Source: Silene latifolia | Lineage: Eukaryota > Streptophyta > Magnoliopsida > Caryophyllales > Caryophyllaceae | Direction of reading: 5' to 3' | Length of the DNA: 64,000 bases | Assembly (NCBI RefSeq): GCF_048544455.1 | Contig: NC_133532.1 | Coordinates: forward strand, 12,774,948-12,838,947 | In this document: positions 58,275 through 64,000 of the stretch, in pieces | How positions within the stretch are numbered: position 1 is the first letter of the stretch | How the letters are laid out: every line of letters starts with the position of its first letter | Program-made: the position numbers and the translations under genes | The notes under the pieces: generated by a model | Seen by the model: the letters and a program-made list of their open reading frames with translations, nothing else | What the model was told of the DNA's origin: nothing | Databases searched by the model: none

Positions 58275-58442
58275 ATGAAAAGTAAGCAACAAGAGGGAGT
58301 ACAACAAAAGCAAATGATGATGCAAATACATTGCAACAAAAACAATGTCAAGAAGTTCAAGAGAAGTAGCTCTAGTCTTGAGGAAGATGGTGCTTCTTCT
58401 GCCATCCTCTTCCTTGCCTTCATCGCGTCATTAGGGTTGTAA
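58275..58442 (+). CDS. Candidate small peptide, 55 residues
   Basis: A 55-codon frame has a Gln/Met-rich start (MKSKQQEGVQQKQMMMQ), a basic middle (NNVKKFKRSSSS), an acidic turn (LEEDGA) and a hydrophobic end (SSAILFLAFIASLGL). The layout, basic then acidic then short hydrophobic tail, recalls plant membrane-associated micropeptides, but I do not recognise the family. Support for a real gene: a TATA box at the right distance and a sensible ATG. Against: an overlapping 100-residue frame on the other strand (58166-58468) and no homologue I can name. A Stowaway MITE lies 58 bases past the stop, perhaps in the 3' UTR. Confidence 0.4.
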   Translation: MKSKQQEGVQQKQMMMQIHCNKNNVKKFKRSSSSLEEDGASSAILFLAFIASLGL

Positions 58443-58500
58443 CTTGTAAGTGAGCTGAGTCGAGCCAAGTATATTAGAATGTGGCTAAGAGAGTTAATTA

Positions 58501-58686
58501 CTCCGGCCTCCTTCCCAATTTTGTTGTCTATCCGCCCTCAAAATTTATCCTAAAATTATTATCCCCTTTTTGAATTTACTACTGTAAGTATTTACACTAT
58601 AAATTAATACATCCTTCTCATTTCATTACATTTTCTTAAATTCGTTCAAAATAGAAAATAGGACAATATAAATGTGATGAAGGGAG
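58501..58686. mobile_element. Stowaway-like MITE
   Basis: A 186-bp element starts CTCCGGCCTCCTTCCCAATT and ends AATGTGATGAAGGGAG, flanked by TA on both sides (58499-58500 and 58687-58688). CTCC...GGAG ends with a TA duplication are typical of Tc1/mariner-derived Stowaway MITEs. Confidence 0.82.
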
Positions 58687-59345
58687 TATCATAAAGCGAG
58701 TTGATGTTTGTTTGTTTTAGTTGGTTTATGTTAGAATTGCTAGTTACTATTCTTTGTAATTTATTTTCATTAATCAATAAGAAAAGAAGAATATGGATAT
58801 TTTGTGTACTATAGTTTTATACTTTTACCATATTTTTCCTTGCTTTAATTTCTCATGTTCTTATGTTCTACAATACTTGATTGTTAAAGCTTAAGCTGAT
58901 GGTTTGAGTCCCAGGATCGGTTTTATAAACTTTCATTTATATTGACGAGTTTGTATGAAAAAAATCAGATGTTGATGACATACTTTGTAAGAAATTATGT
59001 CATGATTTAAGGTTAAGAGATTAGTAAACTCTCAATAATTACTACTCCTTGTTCACAAAGAAAACAAATGGTTAAGTAATTTTCTTAGTTGTATATGTTG
59101 ATGACCAACTTTTGGAAATAAAAGGATCTAGAATTAAGTAAGTTACTTTCCAGGAATGGAACCCATCAAGATCCAAAATGGCATAACTATTGCACAAAGG
59201 AGGTTTGCAAGAGAATTAATTATAGGGTCGGGTCACTCGCATCGGAACAGACTTGACAACTCTAGTAGACATATGTTTTCTAAGAGAACAACATTGGAAT
59301 GTTGTCATACATGTCCTTAAACATGAATCCTATATATACCACATT
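58687..59345. other. AT-rich intergenic DNA
   Basis: No gene was seen apart from the possible 3' end of the small-peptide transcript. It includes the second half of the inverted block at 58884-58927. Confidence 0.5.
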
Positions 59346-59356
59346 TTGTTTGCTAA

Positions 59357-59358
<2 letters not shown>

Positions 59359-59408
<50 letters not shown>

Positions 59409-59414
59409 ACAGCA
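59359..59414 (-). mobile_element. Poly(T) micro-insertion with target duplication
   Basis: About 48 T residues followed by GACAGCA are bounded by a 13-bp direct repeat TTGTTTGCTAAAG (59346-59358 and 59415-59427). This is what a LINE-driven insertion truncated to its poly(A) tail looks like, in minus orientation. Confidence 0.75.
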
Positions 59415-59427
59415 TTGTTTGCTAAAG

Positions 59428-59938
59428 TAAAGGACATTCATGTGACTTGTAATCTCAGTTTGCTTTTCATCTTTTAGGATGATTAAAGTATATCCTCTGT
59501 ATCTTTGTAGAAATATCATTTTTTTCGAAATTCTCTCTTTTTTCTATACATTTACGATTTTCTGATCAAAACTGATTTGTAAAAATTCATGTAATGGAGT
59601 TCTATTCGCCGTTAATCTTGTATTTTCATGCTCGTACCAAAAATGAGAAGACTATATCCTTCAATAGATGGTTATTAACGTTCAAAGTTTATCCCAAACT
59701 CGTAAAAATTCACCTTATTCTTCCATATAAACCGCATCCCAAAATTTCCAAAAACTATTATTATTTCCGAAACAAATTACATCAATTTAACACACAAAAA
59801 CATAATTATTTATTAATCATTCCATTAATTCTACCATATAAACCGCATCCCAAAATTCCAAAAACTATTATTATTTCCGATACAAAAATATACTCCGTAT
59901 TAATTAGCTTAACAGACAAAAACACAATTATTTATTAA
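59428..59938. other. 3' flank of the DUF247 gene
   Basis: No gene was seen. Two related stretches of about 75 bases (from TTCCATATAAACCGCATCCC near 59720 and CTACCATATAAACCGCATCC near 59830) form an imperfect tandem duplication of about 110 bp. Confidence 0.5.
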
Positions 59939-61173
59939 TCATTCCATTGAAATTACAGTGCATACAGTTTGAATCACAGTAAGAATAAGTAACACAACAG
60001 CAACAATAACAGAAATAATAGTCCATGGATTACCAAAATAATCATGACTTAAAGTAGCTCTCCATCTATTCCAAGGCATCTTAGCATGTTTATTCAACTC
60101 ATTACAAAGATTAGTATAATAATACCCTTTTCTTTTATAAGTTGTTCTTCTGCAAATTGTGTTGAATATATATGCTAAATCTTCTGAACTTCCTAATGCA
60201 TTTGTTATTATCCCACTGCTCATCAGAATATCGACATCTTTGACCGATGTTATCAGAACATCCATCAAAACAATGTAATCGACTATATATGAGTCGAAGA
60301 AGTAATGACATTGCTCGAATGCTGACAGGTTTAGTAGTAAGCATTCTGTGTGGTCTTCAACTTCTAGTTTCGGGATTTTCAAAACCCCGTCTTTCGGTCT
60401 TTGAACTCTATGTCGAGTAATGGGGAAGATTTCACCACTACCTCGAATCTAACTCCGGTGTTATGGAGCATTTCAATCCCTGGAGGAAAGTTGAAATCAT
60501 CGGTGTTGGAGTCCTCGTGCCTAAGTGATGAAGGAAGGTAATATGTTCTTAAGAAATCGACAAGGTGTAAAATTTCCCGGTTTTTGAAACTAACCACAAC
60601 CTCTTTATGGTGATCCACCAAGACTTCACAACAGAGTTCTATGAAACTCGGTAAGCTCAAATCTTCAACAAAAGCAATGTTGTATAAACCGTGTAATACG
60701 AAGAATGGGAGTTGGTTTTCCAACAACAATATGTCACGTCTAATGACACTCTCCAAGGAAGGTTTCTCAAAGACTCGATCAGTCTCATCAGCATCATCCA
60801 AATGCCACATTAAGAGGAACTCGATAACAAATATCGAGTCCAATAAAACCATCATGACAAACTTGTCAAAACTCATATCAATAACCTCAACATAGCATTC
60901 GCGAATGCTCTTCTCGCGTTGCCTAATAAACCTCAAGTAATCGGACAAGGATTTCTCATCATTTCTCCTAATAAACTTATGCAAGTACCTTAACTTTGTG
61001 TCTTCCATGGGTTGGAACCTTTTCTTACCATGGTGAAAAGGGCCAATTGATATCAAACAAGGTGAATAAGCCGGTTTATTCGCCTCATGAAGGCTTTGAG
61101 GGATTCGATATATGCAACATTTAGACGATAATGGTGGCAATGCCTCGAACCTATTCCTAATGGATGTTGCCAA
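59939..61173 (-). pseudogene. DUF247 (UPF0481) protein gene, frame broken by an 8-bp duplication
   Basis: The upstream part carries family signatures: LSSKCCIYRIP, CLISIGPFHHGKKRFQPMED, KFVMMVLLDSIFVIEFLL, RRDILLLENQLPFFVL. The downstream part carries VLKIPKLEVEDHTECLLLNL, FEQC and a C-terminal membrane segment (WTIISVIVAVVLLILTVIQT). DUF247 proteins are plant membrane-anchored proteins, mostly of unknown role; one subgroup is linked to grass self-incompatibility. At 60387-60402 the 8-mer CCGTCTTT is followed by CGGTCTTT, shifting the frame. Without one unit the frame is exactly 409 codons. No in-frame ATG exists upstream of 61173 before a stop, although homology begins earlier, so the true start is lost or lies in an upstream exon. 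It could still be expressed as a truncated protein. Confidence 0.87.
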
Positions 61174-61234
61174 TTGATGAACCTCATTTTGTTTTTCTAC
61201 ATGTTTTTCTCCTTCCTACATTCACATGATCAAA

Positions 61235-61354
61235 GCAGCTGTCAACTAGCTTATTAGTTGGTAAAGTCACGAGAGGTGGTACTCATAACCTGGGTTTAAA
61301 TTCCGTCAGCATCAAAATCGCCCTTGTGGGCTCCCTTTAACCAAAAGAAAAAAA
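61235..61354 (+). mobile_element. tRNA-derived SINE next to the DUF247 5' end
   Basis: A 120-bp insertion has a box-A-like TAGCTTATTAGTTGG and a box-B-like GGTTTAAATTCC, then GCCCTTGTGGGCTCCC and an A-rich tail. A perfect 17-bp target duplication ACATTCACATGATCAAA lies at 61218-61234 and 61355-61371. Confidence 0.88.
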
Positions 61355-61547
61355 ACATTCACATGATCAAATGATAAGAGCACCCATGATTTTTAGTTCA
61401 TTTTCTTCATAAGTTGACCTTTTTTTTTTTTTTTTTTAACAATTCACTTAATCTAAACAAATTACATGTGGGTTTTACCATTTACAAAAAATCTAATTAG
61501 CCAAAGAAGAATATTGTGATCTAAAATTATTAGAATTTCAAGTAACG

Positions 61548-61660
61548 ACAACAACAACATTACCCCAGGTCGTAATGGCTCCTGCAAATTGCGAGGTTGG
61601 GGCTAAAGGGTGTCCGATGTATGGAGTCTTATGCTCATGTAAATATAAAAACAACCCATT
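61548..61660 (-). mobile_element. SINE fragment, TS/Au-like
   Basis: Starts CGACAACAACAACATTACCCC on the plus strand, that is, a (TTG)n tail on the minus strand, and continues CGTAATGGCTCCTGCAAATT. The style matches Au-like plant SINEs; the far end and target duplication are unclear. Confidence 0.45.
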
Positions 61661-61990
61661 ATACAAAAGTAAATCAAATGGATAAATATAAAACAAAATT
61701 GTTAAGAGATGTTATTTATAAAAAAATACCTCATCCCATGAAATTTGGTTCCAAAGATAAAGCTCAGATTTCCTCATAAATGATCACTTAAGTATTCCAA
61801 TTTTGTTGATCTTGGATCATCGAGCTTGCTAACAATGGTGAATTATTGGAGGTGAGGTTGATTATCTCAAGAGTAGAGAGAACAAAGTTTTCTTTGGGAA
61901 ACTTCTTTTGCAATAATACGAAATTGTCTCTTTGCTTTTTTTTCTTTTTTTTTTTTTAATGCACGCGTCAATTAATGAGATTTTTTTTTT

Positions 61991-63210
61991 GGGTTATTTA
62001 ATAATAATACTCCAAACTATGGGTTGTCTTCTCAAAATACTATAACCTTCAATTTAACTTGCATTATACTCAACTATTACACCTATTATCTTCTAATAGA
62101 ATTGCATTTTTTTTAACCTACAGTAGCAGGTTAACGTCCCACTTTTGCCCCTATCTAATTTGTATTCATCTTCTTCCTCTAAACCTGCAACTTTCCCTCC
62201 CCTCTCTCCTTACAATTCCTCCATTTTCATCTTCATTAATTAACTATAGTTAACCTTAATAATTATTAATCAATCATCTCAAATACGGAATCAACTAAAT
62301 CAATAATAAGGTACTAATAATCTCAAACAAGGTACCACTTAAATCAACAATGAAATCAAGTTTTCAAATCTCACAAACTTCATTCCCAGTAACCCTCATC
62401 AACACCTCTGACCAACCACCCTGCCGACCCGCATAACCAGACCGCCTTCCGTCAACTCTAGCCTATACTCCGTCTCCAACGACAACCACCCTATGACCCT
62501 TCAACAACTCTCAATTAAACCCGTGAATGTAGTGGGTTGGTAGGTGGAAATTCAAGATCTGTCCACTTTACCATCGCAACAAGTGGTTCGAGGTGAAGAA
62601 CTGAAGATGGTATCTGTTAATTGTTATAATAATAAAGTCTCATTTGTGTAAGCGAACGTTAATGTATCGTTTCGAATAGTGATGCTGGTGGTGGTTAGAG
62701 TGTACATTTGCGAAGTTAATGGTTGTAGAGGGCTGAAAGCAAATGGAATGTTTAGCTTCTCGTTAATTCTGAGTGTATAGTTACTTGAATATGTTATTAT
62801 GCTGTATTGAATTGATTGCAGTTTGCTCCAAAATAATTGATTTTTTTGCATTTGCAAATCTAATTAGAAAATTATACTTCAGCATTCAATTGCTAGAATT
62901 TTACGGAGTTGGCCGAACCTTACAACCAACTATCTCTTTTTTCTAGTAATATGGAAGATGAAAGTAAAGAGGACGATGAAGGTTGTTGAGATTAATTGAG
63001 TTTTAGAGAATGGTTTGCTTGTTAATGATAAACGAGAAGAAGGTGATACTGAGTAGTTTTTTAAGAGATGACCGAATAAATAGGTAGCAGGTCACCCAAT
63101 TCTATTATAAGAAGAGAGGGTTAATAGTTGAGTATATTCTGAAATTAAATGAAGTTTGGAGTATTTTGAGAAGACCCCTCATAGATTGGAGTATTCTTAT
63201 TAAATAACCC
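61991..63210. mobile_element. Long-TIR non-autonomous DNA transposon (MULE-like) 2
   Basis: A 1220-bp element has inverted ends of about 110-130 bp (GGGTTATTTAATAATAATAC at the left, the complement of GGGTTATTTAATAAGAATAC at the right). It lies between two runs of T that could be a 9-bp T duplication. No transposase is seen. 62350-62540 is C-rich and coding-like in texture, and might be captured host sequence, but I recognise no protein in it. Confidence 0.78.
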
Positions 63211-63386
63211 TTTTTTTTTTGTAAGAAATGATTACCTACCATACAAAAGAAAATAGTTTAGGTATGAAAATGGATACTCTTTTGTTTTATTCATTACATC
63301 TAGGACTAAGGATATCTTTGGAGCGAGTTGGTGATGGATATAGGTTCCTCCCCACCCGTATTAACCAAGCAATTCTCATATTTATA
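63211..63386. other. Intergenic DNA
   Basis: Short spacer between two transposons; nothing recognised. Confidence 0.5.
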
Positions 63387-63394
63387 TCCGCCTC

Positions 63395-63884
63395 CTAGGT
63401 AGCACGGACACTCCTAATCGGCCGTTCCGTGTCCGACACCGTGTCGGACACCGATACTCCTCGGACACACGTCGAAACGTGTCGGACACCTACAAAGCCG
63501 TGTCTAACTTTCTACATTTATTTGGGCACGTGTTCGATGCGTGTCCATGGTATTTCGGCCGTGTCCAACGCGTGTCCGTGACTTTTGGACATCATTTGGG
63601 GTGAATGACGTTCTTTAAGCGTGAAATGAGCTGTCGAAAGAGATAGATTAGAAGATTCGTTTTGATGGTAAATGAAAACGAGTTATAATCAAAGGCAAGT
63701 TTTAGTTTCACTTATTTAAATTTAATATCAAATACTTTTATAAAAATAAAATCGAATATTTATAATTATAAAATATATATTTTATTAAATTTAAATAACG
63801 TGTCCCGTGTCCTAAATTTCAAGGGATGCCGTGTCCCGTGTCCGTGTCGTGTCCCGTGTCCGTGTCCGTTTTGGTGTTACCTAG
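63395..63884. mobile_element. hAT-type MITE rich in GTGTCCG repeats
   Basis: A 490-bp element has CTAGGTAGCAC and inverted GTGTTACCTAG ends and a perfect 8-bp duplication TCCGCCTC (63387-63394 and 63885-63892). The subterminal parts are packed with CGTGTCC/GGACACG repeats, including the palindrome GTGTCGGACAC, around an AT-rich core. Confidence 0.85.
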
Positions 63885-63892
63885 TCCGCCTC

Positions 63893-64000
63893 ATCACTCA
63901 TGACGGGTACAAGTTTTCATACACGTACCCCCGCACCACAGGGTGAAAATCTGGACCCTTATCCGCCTTATTTACCCACCAAATCACCAATCATTCATGT
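63893..64000. other. Window end, no gene
   Basis: Short stretch with GACGGGTACAAG- and CACGTACCCCCGCACC-type sequence, probably part of another repeat cut by the window edge. Confidence 0.4.

Noticed and set aside
58166-58468. 100-residue minus-strand frame over the small peptide
   Set aside because: Cys/Leu-rich complement of the purine-rich peptide gene; the TATA box and leader support the plus strand instead. Not excluded by experiment.
61235-61310. tRNA gene
   Set aside because: Box A and box B are present, but the sequence does not fold as a tRNA and has an A-rich tail and TSD, so it is a SINE head.

Overview
This is a nuclear plant DNA window, almost certainly from a eudicot. Genes are split by AT-rich introns, and the space between them is filled with LINEs, SINEs, LTR retrotransposon remains, Helitrons and MITEs. 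The five host protein genes (peroxisomal 3-ketoacyl-CoA thiolase, mitochondrial COQ6-type monooxygenase, RING-H2 protein, F-box/FBD protein, DUF247 protein) have plant-type exon layouts and plant family features. The style of the small repeats (GACCCG-rich elements, TTCAGTTCAG-rich MITE, CTCCGTAT-type ends) makes me think of Caryophyllales, but that is a guess.

Layout. 1-5000: a Helitron end, a two-exon fragment of a PWI-domain gene, an almost perfect 1.76-kb fold-back made from one end of a hAT-like transposon, and a possible LTR remnant. 5050-14200: an old minus-strand LINE, split by a 5'-truncated plus-strand LINE and by a 6.5-kb LTR retrotransposon (7382-13896) that has no recognisable coding frame. 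14211-17112: a solo-LTR candidate, a GACCCG repeat and a LINE endonuclease scrap. 17130-22777: a nearly full-length L1-type LINE with a 17-bp target duplication.

22826-24853: F-box/FBD gene (minus). 25156-29982: 14-exon thiolase gene (minus), head to head with the 9-exon COQ6 gene (31774-37856, plus). Three repeat elements lie in the 1.8 kb between their start codons. 38240-41984: a long-TIR DNA transposon, then two copies of one Helitron family in opposite orientation. One Helitron sits inside a 74-bp tandem repeat that preserves the empty site. 45455-52638: 8-exon RING-H2 gene (plus).

52900-57200: SINE, GACCCG repeat and a 1.86-kb poly(A) retroposon of unknown type carrying a hAT MITE. 58275-58442: a possible 55-residue peptide gene with a TATA box. 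59939-61173: DUF247 gene (minus) whose frame is broken by an 8-bp tandem duplication. 61235-63884: SINEs, a second long-TIR element and a hAT MITE.

The host genes do not form a pathway. Thiolase acts in peroxisomal fatty-acid beta-oxidation and COQ6 in mitochondrial ubiquinone synthesis. The FBD and RING genes probably act in ubiquitin ligation, and DUF247 proteins are membrane-anchored. I found no clearly new multi-gene system. The most unusual things are the hAT fold-back, the Helitron pair with its built-in empty site, the palindrome-studded LTR element, the unknown retroposon and the small peptide candidate. All boundaries, identities and splice sites were read by eye.
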